The notes under the pieces were generated by a model. It did not search any database and was not told the DNA's origin. It saw only the letters and a program-made list of their open reading frames with translations. Positions 53,256-62,667 of a stretch of DNA of 64,000 nt are shown here, one piece after another. Where the stretch lies: positions 272,860-336,859 of the forward strand of contig NZ_JAQQKX010000002.1 of the NCBI RefSeq assembly GCF_028550415.1. Direction: 5' to 3'. This DNA is from Asticcacaulis aquaticus. Lineage in GTDB: Bacteria > Pseudomonadota > Alphaproteobacteria > Caulobacterales > Caulobacteraceae. Position 1 is the first letter of the stretch; each line of letters starts with the position of its first letter. The position numbers and the translations under genes are program-made.

Positions 53256-56200
53256 CTATCCTTTGCGTCGCAGATCCAGCGTCATCGGATAATCCGGATT
53301 GATCAGCAGCGGCGGCGGACGCAGCTTGCCCGGCGTATGGGTCGGGCTCTCGAACCGCGACAGACGACGGCCCTCGGCCTCGTTGGCATTGAGCGGCAAG
53401 GTATCGTAATTGCGCCCGCCGGGGTGCATGACGTGGTACTTGCAGCCGCCGATCGAGCGCTCCAGCCGCGTATCGATGACATCGAAGATCAGCGGTGTAT
53501 TGACCGGCAGATTGGGATGCAGGGCGCTATACGGCGCCCAGGCCTTGTAGCGGACGCCCGCGACCTGCACATGCGCTTCACGCGTCGAATGCAGCGGCAG
53601 ACGGCGTCCGTTGCAGGTGACGATGTGCTGATCGCCGACCGCACCGCTCAGGATCACCTCCAGCCGCTCGACCGAGGAATCGACCCCGCGCGACGTGCCG
53701 CCGGCGCTTTGTTCCTCACCCATCACCGGCCACGGTTCCAGCCCGCTGCGCAGTTCCAGCTTCAGCGCGCCGATCTGCACCGTCCCCAGCGACGGGAAGC
53801 GGAAGTCGAAGAACGGGATGAACCAGTCGGGACTGAAGGCGTAACCGTTGGCCTTGAGGAAGGCCAGCACCTCATAAAGGTCTTCGCGGACATTGTGCCC
53901 CAGCATGAAACGATCATGCAGTTGCGTGCCCCAGCGCACCAGCCGCCCCGTATAGGGTTTCTTCCAGAACACGGCGATCAGGGCCCGGATCAGCAGGGTC
54001 TGGATCAGGTTCATCTGCGGGTGTGGCGACATCTCGAAGCCGCGCATCTCCAGCAGCCCCAGACGCCCGCGATCCGAGTCGGGGCTATAGAGTTTGTCGA
54101 TACAAAACTCCGCCCGGTGCGTATTGCCGGTCAGGTCGATCAGCAGGTTACGCAGCAGTCGGTCGACCAGCCACGGCACGGGCTGCTCGGCGTCCGGCAG
54201 GTTGTCCAGCGCGATTTCCAGTTCATAGAGCGACTCGTGACGCGCTTCGTCGATGCGCGGGGCCTGCGACGTCGCGCCGATATAGAGACCGGAAAACAGG
54301 TAGGACAGCGACGGATGGTTCTGCCAGAAGCGGATCATCGAGCCCAGCACGTCGGGCCGTCTCAGAAACGGCGAGTCCTCGGGCTTCTGTGCCCCCATGA
54401 CGATGTGATTGCCGCCGCCGGTCGCCACGCGCTTGCCGTCGATCATGAACTTGTCGGCGACCAGACGCGACTGCGTGGCTTCGTCATAGACCGTGGTGAT
54501 GATGGTTTTCAGCTCGTCCCAGTCGCGCGCCGGCTGGATATTGACCTCGATGACGCCGGGGTCAGGGGTGACGCTGAGGCTTTCGACACGGTGATCGCGC
54601 GGCGGGCCGTAGCCTTCGATGACCACCGGCGTTTTCAGATGCGTGGCGACGGCTTCGATGGCGTGGATCAGGTCGAAATAGTGCTCGGCATAGACCATCG
54701 GCGGCAGGAACAGGAACAGCTTGCCGTGGCGCACCTCGGCGCACAGGGCCGACTTGAACAGGCCGTTGTCCCCCGCCGAGGCAGCGGCCAGGGGCTTCGG
54801 TTTGGCGATCTTTGCCGCATAGGCGCTGACCGCCTCCGTTGCGTCCGGCAGAGCCTCAGTGGGCGCGAACGGCGAGCGCGGCGGGAAGAAATGCGGGGCC
54901 TGTTTCTTCGGGTCGACCGACGGCAGAGCCCCCAGCGGCAAACGCAGACCGACCGGTGAATCTCCGGGGATCAGCATCATTTTTTCGGTGCGGAATTGCC
55001 AGGCATTCGACATCCAGCCGTCGCGCTTGGCCGAATAGGCCAGCGGCAGGACATAGCCGGTGGGCGTCCCGACATTCTTATCCAACTGCGCCTGAAGCCG
55101 CTTGCGCTCGGTCGCTTCATAGAGGTCGGCCTTGAGCATCTCGCCTTCCAGCGGGATGCGCTGCTCCTTCCACAGAAGGTAAGGAATATCCTCATAGGCG
55201 TCGATCACGAGGTCTTCGGAAAGGCCCAAAGCTTTCGTGAGTGTGGTCAGGAAGGTTTTGGCGGTATCGGACTTTATTTCCGATGTCGCCTCTGGGTCGG
55301 CCAGCAAACCAGCATCCAGCCATAGAGGCTGCTTGTCCAGCCGCCAGAAACAGTTCATCGCCCAGCGCGGCAGGATTTCGCCGGGATACCACTTGCCCTG
55401 CGCGTGCTGCGCCAAGGCACCTACCGCGAATTTACCCGATAACCGTTTGAACAGGTCGTAACCGAGTTTCTTCTTGTTGTCCGACAGGGCGGTAAAGTGC
55501 CACTCGTCGCCGGTCCGGTCATCGAGGCTGACGAAGGTTGGCTCGCCGCCCATGGTCAGGCGCACATCCTGCTTGATCAGGGCCTCGTCGACCTTGTGGC
55601 CCAACGCGTCGATGCGCTTCCACTCGCCATCGGTATAGGGCTTGGTGACGCGGCGCGATTCATAGATGCGCGTCACCGACATGGCGAAATCGAAGGTCGA
55701 GTCGCACGGTTCGCGCGCCCCGGTAATCGGCGCGGCCGAGGTCGGGTTGGGCGCGGCGCATAGCGGAATATGGCCTTCGCCGGTGAACATGCCCGACGTC
55801 GGGTCGAGCCCGATCCAGCCTGCCCCCGGCAGATAGACTTCGTACCAGGCGTGCAGGTCGGTCACGTCCTCAGAGACCCCCGACGGGCCATCCAGCGATT
55901 CGAGGTCCTGCTTGAGCTGGATCGAATAGCCCGACACGAAGCGCGTGGCGAACCCCTTGTGACGCAGCGCCTGACAGGCCAGCCACGCCATGTCGCGGCA
56001 CGACCCCTGAAGCAGGTTGAGAGTCTGGGCCGAGGTCTGAATGCCCGGCTCCATGCGTAACGTATAGCCGAGGTCGCCGTTGAGCTTCTGATTGAAGGTG
56101 ACGAGGTAATCGACCGTCCCCCATTTATCGCCATCGGGCTTCACGTCAGGAATCGACGCAACGTACTGCATCAGCACGTCGTCGGATTCCTTGATCTCCA

Positions 56201-56552
56201 GATAGGGGGCCAGTTCCTCCTTCAGGGCGTCGGAATAGCCGAACGGATAGAAGGTCGCGCTGTCCTCAAGGAAGAAGTCGAACGGGTTGAAGACGCGAAT
56301 CTCCAGCACCAGATCGACCTCGACCTTGAAATGGTTGACCTTTTCCGGAAAGACGATGCGGGCCAGCCAGTTCCCGAACGGGTCCTGCTGCCAGTTGATG
56401 AAGTGGTTTTCCGGCGACACCTTGAGTGAATAGGATTGCACGTGCGCCCGCGTATGCGGTGCGGGACGTAAGCGGATCACCTGCGGCCCCAGCGATATCG
56501 ACCGGTCGTAACGGTATTCGGTAACGTGGTTTTGCGCCGCTAGAATGGTCAT
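53256..56552 (-). CDS. Large transglutaminase-DUF2126 protein (predicted amidoligase)
   Basis: A 1098-residue cytoplasmic protein. Residues about 1-85 are a bacterial transglutaminase N-domain. The core has the catalytic triad Cys185 (QGSCRDMAW), His234 (DLHAWYEVY) and Asp250 (IGLDPTSG). Residues about 350-1090 are DUF2126, predicted by Iyer and colleagues to be a glutamine-synthetase-fold carboxylate-amine ligase; EVNIQPARDWDEL and VATGGGNHIVMG are among its conserved stretches. It is divergent from the GATase-transglutaminase, ATP-grasp and Alpha-E genes, its usual partners. The biochemical substrate is unknown. Confidence 0.88.
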   Translation of the reverse strand: MTILAAQNHVTEYRYDRSISLGPQVIRLRPAPHTRAHVQSYSLKVSPENHFINWQQDPFGNWLARIVFPEKVNHFKVEVDLVLEIRVFNPFDFFLEDSATFYPFGYSDALKEELAPYLEIKESDDVLMQYVASIPDVKPDGDKWGTVDYLVTFNQKLNGDLGYTLRMEPGIQTSAQTLNLLQGSCRDMAWLACQALRHKGFATRFVSGYSIQLKQDLESLDGPSGVSEDVTDLHAWYEVYLPGAGWIGLDPTSGMFTGEGHIPLCAAPNPTSAAPITGAREPCDSTFDFAMSVTRIYESRRVTKPYTDGEWKRIDALGHKVDEALIKQDVRLTMGGEPTFVSLDDRTGDEWHFTALSDNKKKLGYDLFKRLSGKFAVGALAQHAQGKWYPGEILPRWAMNCFWRLDKQPLWLDAGLLADPEATSEIKSDTAKTFLTTLTKALGLSEDLVIDAYEDIPYLLWKEQRIPLEGEMLKADLYEATERKRLQAQLDKNVGTPTGYVLPLAYSAKRDGWMSNAWQFRTEKMMLIPGDSPVGLRLPLGALPSVDPKKQAPHFFPPRSPFAPTEALPDATEAVSAYAAKIAKPKPLAAASAGDNGLFKSALCAEVRHGKLFLFLPPMVYAEHYFDLIHAIEAVATHLKTPVVIEGYGPPRDHRVESLSVTPDPGVIEVNIQPARDWDELKTIITTVYDEATQSRLVADKFMIDGKRVATGGGNHIVMGAQKPEDSPFLRRPDVLGSMIRFWQNHPSLSYLFSGLYIGATSQAPRIDEARHESLYELEIALDNLPDAEQPVPWLVDRLLRNLLIDLTGNTHRAEFCIDKLYSPDSDRGRLGLLEMRGFEMSPHPQMNLIQTLLIRALIAVFWKKPYTGRLVRWGTQLHDRFMLGHNVREDLYEVLAFLKANGYAFSPDWFIPFFDFRFPSLGTVQIGALKLELRSGLEPWPVMGEEQSAGGTSRGVDSSVERLEVILSGAVGDQHIVTCNGRRLPLHSTREAHVQVAGVRYKAWAPYSALHPNLPVNTPLIFDVIDTRLERSIGGCKYHVMHPGGRNYDTLPLNANEAEGRRLSRFESPTHTPGKLRPPPLLINPDYPMTLDLRRKG

Positions 56553-56569
56553 TCAACTATCCGTTCTTA

Positions 56570-56742
56570 TACCTCCCTGCACTTTAGTGCGGGGAGGGGG
56601 ACCGCGCCTGAAAGGCGTGGTGGTGGGGTGTCTTACTTACACTTAACGAGCCAGGACGTAAGAAAGCAAGAACCCCCACCACCACATCTCACTTGCTGCG
56701 CAAGTTCGTGCGGTCCCCCTCCCCAGCAAGCTGGGGAGGTAT
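56570..56742. repeat. Large intergenic inverted repeat, family A copy 3
   Basis: Outer arms TACCTCCCTGCAC and CTGGGGAGGTA; inner arms GGTGGTGGGGT and CCCCCACCACCA. The right-hand block CATCTCACTTGCTGCGCAAG and TTCGTGCGGTCCCCCTCCCC matches copy 1 almost exactly. It lies in the divergent promoter region of the amidoligase cluster. Confidence 0.88.
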
Positions 56743-56889
56743 GATAGGCGGACCATGCTTCCCATAAACTTAAATTAGCTTTCTCCACAAAATCACGTCA
56801 CAGAGCTGTAACGAATGCGAAAAAAATGTGTAACCTTGTGATGAGCCTTATGATGGACATGGTCCCCTGAGGGCTTAGTCTGGGGTTGA

Positions 56890-58830
56890 GTGAAAGGACG
56901 CACCTTGTTCAGCGATATTTCGAGCGATATCTTTGCCTTCTCGTTCGACGGCCTCTCGTCACCGGTCATCGATCTGAAGTTCCGCACGGGTCCGCAAAAG
57001 GGCGACCACACGCTGGGCTGGGGGCTGGCCTGGTACCCCGCCGACAACAAGGCCGCCATGGTGGCCAAGGACCCGGCGGCCAAGGATACAGTCTCCCTCA
57101 AGGGCGCGATGAGCGACTGGGAAGGCTTCCGCTCGACGGTCTTCTTCTGCAAGGTGCGCGGCGCGGCCTCGGGCTATACTCACCTCGAAACCCAACCCTT
57201 TACCCGGTCGTTCGCCGGTCAGGACTGGGTCTTCATGCACAATGGCAACCTCGACAAGGAAGCCATCCGCAAGCTGCATCACAATACCTCGATCTTCCTC
57301 GAACCGCTGGGGCGCACCGACTCCGAACTGGCGCTCGTGTTCCTGCTGGGCAAGATTCAGGACTATGGCGCGCGGACCCTGGCCGAAATCGATCACAACA
57401 TCCTGTTGAGCTGGTTCCTGCAACTGGACGATCTCGGCTCCGCCGACATGTCGATCTCGGACGGGGTGACGGTCGCGGTCTTCTACGGCACGGATTCGCA
57501 GTCGAGCCTGTACTATAGCCGTCTCAAGCCGCCGCACGACGCGGCCGGCTTCGAAGGCGACGCCGCTTCGTTCTCGCTCAACAATCCGCGCGACACCTTC
57601 CGCACGGCGTTCGTCTTTGCCTCCTCGCCGTTCAAGACCGGCGACTGGACCCCGATGCAGGGCGGTCAGCTCATCATCGCCCGGCGCGGGGCGCTGGTGT
57701 GGACCAACAAGAAAGAACCCCTGCCGAAGTTGCCGATGCCGCCGACGCAGCGGCCGGAAACGACGACTACCGGATCGCCGATCCTTCAGGGCGGGCCGCT
57801 GGAAAAGGTCAATGAGCGCTCGGCCCTGTTCGCCAGCGTGCAGGCGCAAAGCCAGCAGGCCTCGATCGTCGCCAAGCTGTCGCAGATGAGCCACGTCCAG
57901 CAGAACGTGATCAACACCAAGTCGATCACCCACGCCGCCGACGGCACCGCCCTCACCTACCGGCTCTACGACTTGGTCCACTCGACCGAATATACCTACG
58001 AGGAAGAGGTCGAGCACTCGACCCATACCTTCCGTCTGCTCCCGGTCGAGGATCAGGTGCAGGAGGTCATCCACTCGACCCTGACCATCTCCTCCGAAGG
58101 CGAGGACGTGCGTTTCGAGGACGTGTTCGGCAACCAGAACATCCACTATTCGATCATCAAGCCGTACAAGCAACTGACCGTTTCGTGCCGCTCGCTGGTC
58201 AAAATCTTCGGTCAGGCCCCCGACGACTACGCCTCGACGCGCCGTCAGGCCAAGCTGCCCATGTCGTGGATGCCGTGGCAGCTACAGGTCATGGAACCCT
58301 ATCTGCTGCTGCTGGAGATGCCGGAAACCCAGATTTCAGAGCTGCTGCTCTATGCGCGTTCCTTCGCCGAACGCAACGGGCAGCACCTGATCGACACGCT
58401 GAACGACATCAACCTGACCATCTATCGCGACTATCAGTACGTGCCGGGTTCGACCTCGTTTTCGACCACGCCGTTCGACGTCTATGCCTCGCGCAAGGGC
58501 GTCTGTCAGGACTTCGCCAATCTGTTCATCACGCTGGCGCGGCTGCTCGGCGTCCCGGCGCGCTACCGGATGGGCTACATCTATACCGGTGCCAATTACG
58601 AGAACAAGATTCAGTCGGACGCCAGCCACGCCTGGGCCGAGGTCTATATCCCCTATATCGGCTGGCGTGGTTTCGATCCGACCAATGGCTGTCAGGTGGC
58701 GCAGGACCATATCCGCGTCGCCTGCGGCCGCAACTACCGCGATGCGACCCCGACGTCAGGGACCATCTATCGCGGCGGCGGCAAGGAAGGCCTGCGCGTT
58801 CAGGTCACGATGAATGAAGTTTTTTTATGA
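56890..58830 (+). CDS. GATase-II-like domain fused to transglutaminase-like protease domain
   Basis: A 646-residue protein. Residues about 1-270 follow class II glutamine amidotransferases (GWGLAWYP, FCKVRGAASGYTHLETQPF, WVFMHNGNLD) but have no Cys at position 2. After a Pro-rich linker, residues about 345-640 are a bacterial transglutaminase with Cys539 (RKGVCQDFAN), His580 (DASHAWAEVY) and Asp596 (RGFDPTNG). The frame opens with GTG right after a stop; a TTG at 56905 with AAAGGA upstream may be the real start. It heads an operon with the ATP-grasp and Alpha-E genes. Confidence 0.85.
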   Translation: MKGRTLFSDISSDIFAFSFDGLSSPVIDLKFRTGPQKGDHTLGWGLAWYPADNKAAMVAKDPAAKDTVSLKGAMSDWEGFRSTVFFCKVRGAASGYTHLETQPFTRSFAGQDWVFMHNGNLDKEAIRKLHHNTSIFLEPLGRTDSELALVFLLGKIQDYGARTLAEIDHNILLSWFLQLDDLGSADMSISDGVTVAVFYGTDSQSSLYYSRLKPPHDAAGFEGDAASFSLNNPRDTFRTAFVFASSPFKTGDWTPMQGGQLIIARRGALVWTNKKEPLPKLPMPPTQRPETTTTGSPILQGGPLEKVNERSALFASVQAQSQQASIVAKLSQMSHVQQNVINTKSITHAADGTALTYRLYDLVHSTEYTYEEEVEHSTHTFRLLPVEDQVQEVIHSTLTISSEGEDVRFEDVFGNQNIHYSIIKPYKQLTVSCRSLVKIFGQAPDDYASTRRQAKLPMSWMPWQLQVMEPYLLLLEMPETQISELLLYARSFAERNGQHLIDTLNDINLTIYRDYQYVPGSTSFSTTPFDVYASRKGVCQDFANLFITLARLLGVPARYRMGYIYTGANYENKIQSDASHAWAEVYIPYIGWRGFDPTNGCQVAQDHIRVACGRNYRDATPTSGTIYRGGGKEGLRVQVTMNEVFL

Positions 58831-58904
58831 GTGATTTCAGGCTGTCCTCGCGGCAAAGGCGAGGCTGCCAGCAATAAAAATAAGGCCAGACTGAGGAGGC
58901 CACT

Positions 58905-60362
58905 GTGAGCTTAGAGTCCTATAAAACCGACGGGTTCTTTGACGAATTGTTCGAAAGCGACGGCGTGCCCCATGCGGCGGCGGCGGCCCTGATCGAGCAG
59001 CTTGACGCCCTCAGTCGCGCCGACCTGAAACGGCGGCAGAAGACGGCCGAAGACATCCTCTATCAGTCGGGCAATACCTTCAACGTCTATGGCGACAAGA
59101 AGGGCACCGAAAAAATCCTGCCCTTCGACATTATCCCGCGGCTGGTCTCTTCGACCGACTGGGAACGGCTGGAAAAGGGCATCGCCCAGCGCATCCACGC
59201 GCTGAACCTCTTCATTCAGGACATCTATAACGACCAGAAGATCATAAAGGACAAGGTCGTCCCCGCCGACATGATCTTCTCCTCGGCCTGCTACCTGAAA
59301 CCCTGCGAAGGCCTAAAGCCGCCGAAGGGCGTGTGGACGCACATTTCCGGCACCGACTTCGTGCGCGCCGGCGATGGCGAGTTCTACGTGCTGGAGGACA
59401 ATCTGCGCTGCCCGTCGGGCATTTCCTACGTGCTGGAAAACCGCGCCGTGCTGAAGCGCATCCTGCCCAAGGCGTTTCAGACGCTCAAGGTGCGCCCCGT
59501 ATCGCACTATGGCGACCACCTGTACAAGACGCTAAAACACATCGCCCCCGACGGTAAAGACGACCCGGTCATCGTCGTCCTGACGCCGGGCATCTATAAT
59601 TCCGCCTATTTCGAGCACGCCTATCTGGCGCAGCAAATGGGTGTGCCCCTGTGTCAGAACTCCGACCTGATCGTTGAGGACAACATCGTCTATATGCGCA
59701 CGACGCGCGGGCTCAAACAGGTCGACGTCATCTATCGCCGCATCGACGACGAGTTCATCGACCCGACCGTCTTCCGCAAGGACTCGTTGCTCGGCGTCCC
59801 CGGCATCATGAACGCCTACCGTAAGGGCAATGTGGCGCTGGCCAATGCCCCGGGTACCGGTATCGCCGACGACAAGGCGATCTATACCTACGTGCCGAAG
59901 ATCATCAAATACTACCTCGGCGAAGAGGCCATAGCGCAGAACGTCCCGACCTATATCTGCGAGGACGACAAGGAGCGCGACTACGTCCTGGCCAATCTCG
60001 ACAAGCTGGTGGTCAAGGCGGTGAACCTGTCCGGCGGCTACGGGATGCTGATCGGGCCAAAGAGCACGAAGGCCGAGCAGAAGGAATTTGCCGAGAAGAT
60101 CAAGGCCGCGCCGCGCGACTATATCGCCCAGCCGACCCTGTCCCTGTCGCGCGCGCCCACCCTGATCGGCAACGGGATTGAGGGCCGCCACGTCGATTTC
60201 CGCCCCTATTCGCTCTATGGCGAAGAGATATTTACCCTGCCCGGCGGTTTGACGCGCGTGGCGCTGAAAAAAGGCTCTCTGGTGGTCAACAGTTCTCAGG
60301 GCGGTGGCTCGAAAGACACCTGGGTTCTGGGCGAAGGCGAAGACTTCGGGGGTGGGGTATGA
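58905..60362 (+). CDS. Circularly permuted ATP-grasp protein (DUF404/DUF407)
   Basis: A 485-residue cytoplasmic enzyme of the CP_ATPgrasp family. Conserved segments include [17 protein letters not shown] near the start, then [20 protein letters not shown] and [35 protein letters not shown] near the C-terminus contains the ATP-binding residues. Such enzymes are predicted to form amide bonds, possibly peptides or protein tags, together with Alpha-E and transglutaminase partners. GTG 58905 has GAGGAGG upstream. A family A repeat separates it from the Alpha-E gene. Confidence 0.92.
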   Translation: MSLESYKTDGFFDELFESDGVPHAAAAALIEQLDALSRADLKRRQKTAEDILYQSGNTFNVYGDKKGTEKILPFDIIPRLVSSTDWERLEKGIAQRIHALNLFIQDIYNDQKIIKDKVVPADMIFSSACYLKPCEGLKPPKGVWTHISGTDFVRAGDGEFYVLEDNLRCPSGISYVLENRAVLKRILPKAFQTLKVRPVSHYGDHLYKTLKHIAPDGKDDPVIVVLTPGIYNSAYFEHAYLAQQMGVPLCQNSDLIVEDNIVYMRTTRGLKQVDVIYRRIDDEFIDPTVFRKDSLLGVPGIMNAYRKGNVALANAPGTGIADDKAIYTYVPKIIKYYLGEEAIAQNVPTYICEDDKERDYVLANLDKLVVKAVNLSGGYGMLIGPKSTKAEQKEFAEKIKAAPRDYIAQPTLSLSRAPTLIGNGIEGRHVDFRPYSLYGEEIFTLPGGLTRVALKKGSLVVNSSQGGGSKDTWVLGEGEDFGGGV

Positions 60363-60376
60363 GACACATAACTTCA

Positions 60377-60552
60377 TACTCCCCCAGTTTACTGGGGGAG
60401 GTGGATGCGAAACCAACGGTTTCGCAGACGGTGGGGGGCCTGCGCAAGACCCACACGCAAAGCGTTCTCGGCATCTCTCCTAGCCCCCACCACCACATCT
60501 CACTTGCTTCGCAAGCTCGTGCGGTCCCCCTCCCCGGCACGCCGGGGAGGTA
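60377..60552. repeat. Large intergenic inverted repeat, family A copy 4
   Basis: Left arm TACTCCCCCAG with GGGGGAGGTGG and an inner AACCAACGGTTTCGC hairpin; right arm CCCCCACCACCACATCTCAC, CTTGCTTCGCAAGC and TCGTGCGGTCCCCCTCCCCG. It sits inside the operon between the ATP-grasp and Alpha-E genes. Confidence 0.88.
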
Positions 60553-60579
60553 TAAAAGCGTATAGGAAGGCCGTTACCA

Positions 60580-61518
60580 ATGATGCTGTCCCGCGTTGCC
60601 AATTCCATCTACTGGATGTCGCGTTATCTCGAACGGGCCGAAAACGTCGCGCGCTTCATCGACGTCAATACACACCTGATGCTCGACCTCGGCCTGAGCG
60701 TCGAGGAGACCCAGTGGTATCCCCTGATCGCCACCTCCGGCGACGACGAAGGCTTCAAGAAACGCTACAGCGTCGCCGACGAAAAGTCGGTTGTTCGCTT
60801 CCTGACCTTCGATGAGAAAAATCCCAATTCGATTCTATCCTCGATCTTCCGGGCGCGCGAAAACGCCCGCACGGTGCGCGAAATCATCCCGGTCGAGGTG
60901 TGGGAGAAGATCAACGAACTGTACCACCTGACTCAGGCCCACAGCCGCAAGCGCTCGGTCGAGGCACTGGCCGACTACTATACCGAGGTCCGTCAGTCGG
61001 GGAACCTGTTCTCGGGCATGATGATCAACGCCATGTCGCGCGGCGACGGCTGGCACTTTGCCCGCATGGGGCAGTTGCTGGAGCGCGCCGACAAGACCGC
61101 GCGTCTGCTGGACGTGAAGTATTTCCTGCTTCTGCCGCGCGGCCAGCAGGTCGACAGCCCCTACGACAATGTCCAGTGGGGCGCGGTGCTGAAATCGGTC
61201 AATGCGCTGGAAATGTACCGTCAGGAATACCATTCGATCAATTACCGTGACGTGACCGAATTCCTCCTATTCTCCAAGCTGTTCCCGCGCTCGCTGCGCT
61301 TCAGCCTCGACTACGCAGCACTGGCCCTGTCCAACATCTGCGCCGAGCAGCCGGTCACCTGCCCGGCCCTGACCGAGATGGGGCTGCTGACCCAGAGCCT
61401 GCATCAGGCCGACACCGAAAGCATCATCGCCTCAGGCCTGCACGAATTCATCGACGTGTTTCAGGCCAAACTCAACCTGGTCGATCAGTCGATCTATGAG
61501 AGCTTTTTCGAGAACTAG
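60580..61518 (+). CDS. Alpha-E domain protein (DUF403)
   Basis: A 312-residue all-helical protein of the Alpha-E family. LSRVANSIYWMSRYLERAEN, followed by ARFIDVN, is the family's start motif, and SRGDGWHFARMGQLLERADK is its second hallmark. The family always travels with circularly permuted ATP-grasp proteins and is thought to act with them, perhaps binding a substrate or cofactor. Function is unproven. ATG 60580 has GGAAGG upstream. It ends the amidoligase operon; a hairpin with a T-run follows. Confidence 0.93.
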   Translation: MMLSRVANSIYWMSRYLERAENVARFIDVNTHLMLDLGLSVEETQWYPLIATSGDDEGFKKRYSVADEKSVVRFLTFDEKNPNSILSSIFRARENARTVREIIPVEVWEKINELYHLTQAHSRKRSVEALADYYTEVRQSGNLFSGMMINAMSRGDGWHFARMGQLLERADKTARLLDVKYFLLLPRGQQVDSPYDNVQWGAVLKSVNALEMYRQEYHSINYRDVTEFLLFSKLFPRSLRFSLDYAALALSNICAEQPVTCPALTEMGLLTQSLHQADTESIIASGLHEFIDVFQAKLNLVDQSIYESFFEN

Positions 61519-61543
61519 GGTTGCGCCACAACCTGAACCTTTT

Positions 61544-61575
61544 AAACTCCCTCGGAATTTTCGGGGGAGTTTTTT
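61544..61575 (+). terminator. Hairpin at the end of the amidoligase operon that also covers the next gene's ribosome site
   Basis: AAACTCCCTCG pairs with CGGGGGAGTTT over 11 positions (one T-G), then more T residues run directly into the ATG of the next gene. The 3' arm contains GGGGGAG, the only Shine-Dalgarno sequence for that gene. It could act as a terminator, as a translational lock, or as both. Confidence 0.75.
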
Positions 61576-62595
61576 ATGCGCCTGTTATTGTCGATTGCCG
61601 CGTCCGCGCTGTTTGCCACCTCAGCACTGGCGATCGACCTGCCCGACCCTAAGTCGCCGAACTATCGCGAATTACCGCTGAACATCGCTGATAAGGGCAC
61701 AATCTATCAGACAATCAAAACCAGCAAGACCGAGGTCAGGGACGGCAAGACCAAGGTCACCTCCAGCCATAGCCGCTACCGCAACGATTTCACCGCTACC
61801 GACGCCGGTTACAAGGTCAAGAAGACGCTGGTCGCCTTTACCGTTACCGGTGCCGATGGCCAGACCATCGACCAGAACGCCAAGACGCCGGAAGCCATCT
61901 TTCTAAAAACCTTGACGGGGGCTTTTGCCGAACTCACCTATATCGGCGACGAAGGTCTGGCGCCGCAACGGCTGGAGGATTGGCCGAACCTGTGGAAAAG
62001 CACCCGCGCTCTGATTGGTGCCACTCTGCGCGCCGACGGAAAGACGCCCACGCCCGAAACCGAAGCGCAGGTTATGGGCATGATGGACAAGATGTTCGGC
62101 AACCTCACGCCGGAACAGGCCGCACAGACCTTTCTCCAGCCTGACACCATGATCGCCATGCCGCACAATCTGGCGCTTGAGATTAACAAGCCGCTCAGCG
62201 CCGACAGTGAAATCATCGTGCCGCTCGGCAACTATCCGCTCACGGTGAGCGAGACCTTCGTCATTACCCACTGGAACGCCGCGGGTAATACGGCGCAGGT
62301 GACCTATGACTACCGTCCCCAGCCGGAGTCGCTGAAAGCTTTCATGTACGAGTTTCTGCCGAAGTTCCTGAAAGACGCCGGGGCTCCAGCGGCGGCCATC
62401 GCCGAAATGGAAGCCGCGATGAAGGCCAATCCCGGCAATGTCTTCGACATATCGACCCACTGCGATTACGACATGGCTATCGATACGGGGCTGGTTCGGC
62501 AGGGCAAATGCACACGCATCACCACGGTGAGCCTTATGGGGCAAAGCTCCAGCAAAACCGAGATTTACGACTTTACGGAAAGTTTTGTGCCATAG
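61576..62595 (+). CDS. Secreted protein of unknown function (paralogue of the next gene)
   Basis: A 339-residue exported protein with signal peptide LSIAASALFATSALAID. The mature protein is beta-rich in its first half (GTIYQTIKTSKTEVRDGKTK). A shared central motif follows, DTMIAMPHNLALEI, then a C-terminal block ISTHCDYDMAIDTGLVRQGK with two cysteines. Paralogy to the following gene rests on these blocks and on the same order of elements. No known family is recognised. Its ribosome site lies in the hairpin above. Confidence 0.75.
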   Translation: MRLLLSIAASALFATSALAIDLPDPKSPNYRELPLNIADKGTIYQTIKTSKTEVRDGKTKVTSSHSRYRNDFTATDAGYKVKKTLVAFTVTGADGQTIDQNAKTPEAIFLKTLTGAFAELTYIGDEGLAPQRLEDWPNLWKSTRALIGATLRADGKTPTPETEAQVMGMMDKMFGNLTPEQAAQTFLQPDTMIAMPHNLALEINKPLSADSEIIVPLGNYPLTVSETFVITHWNAAGNTAQVTYDYRPQPESLKAFMYEFLPKFLKDAGAPAAAIAEMEAAMKANPGNVFDISTHCDYDMAIDTGLVRQGKCTRITTVSLMGQSSSKTEIYDFTESFVP

Positions 62596-62667
62596 ATGGT
62601 CACAGAGTTGACCCAAAGTCGCGCCACAAAGACCTCTTTGTAACAGGACGGCGGGCAACCTAAGGGT

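Noticed and set aside
61496..61681. Short plus-strand frame overlapping the hairpin after the Alpha-E gene
   Set aside because: It lacks codon bias, and it overlaps the start of the well-supported secreted protein in another frame.
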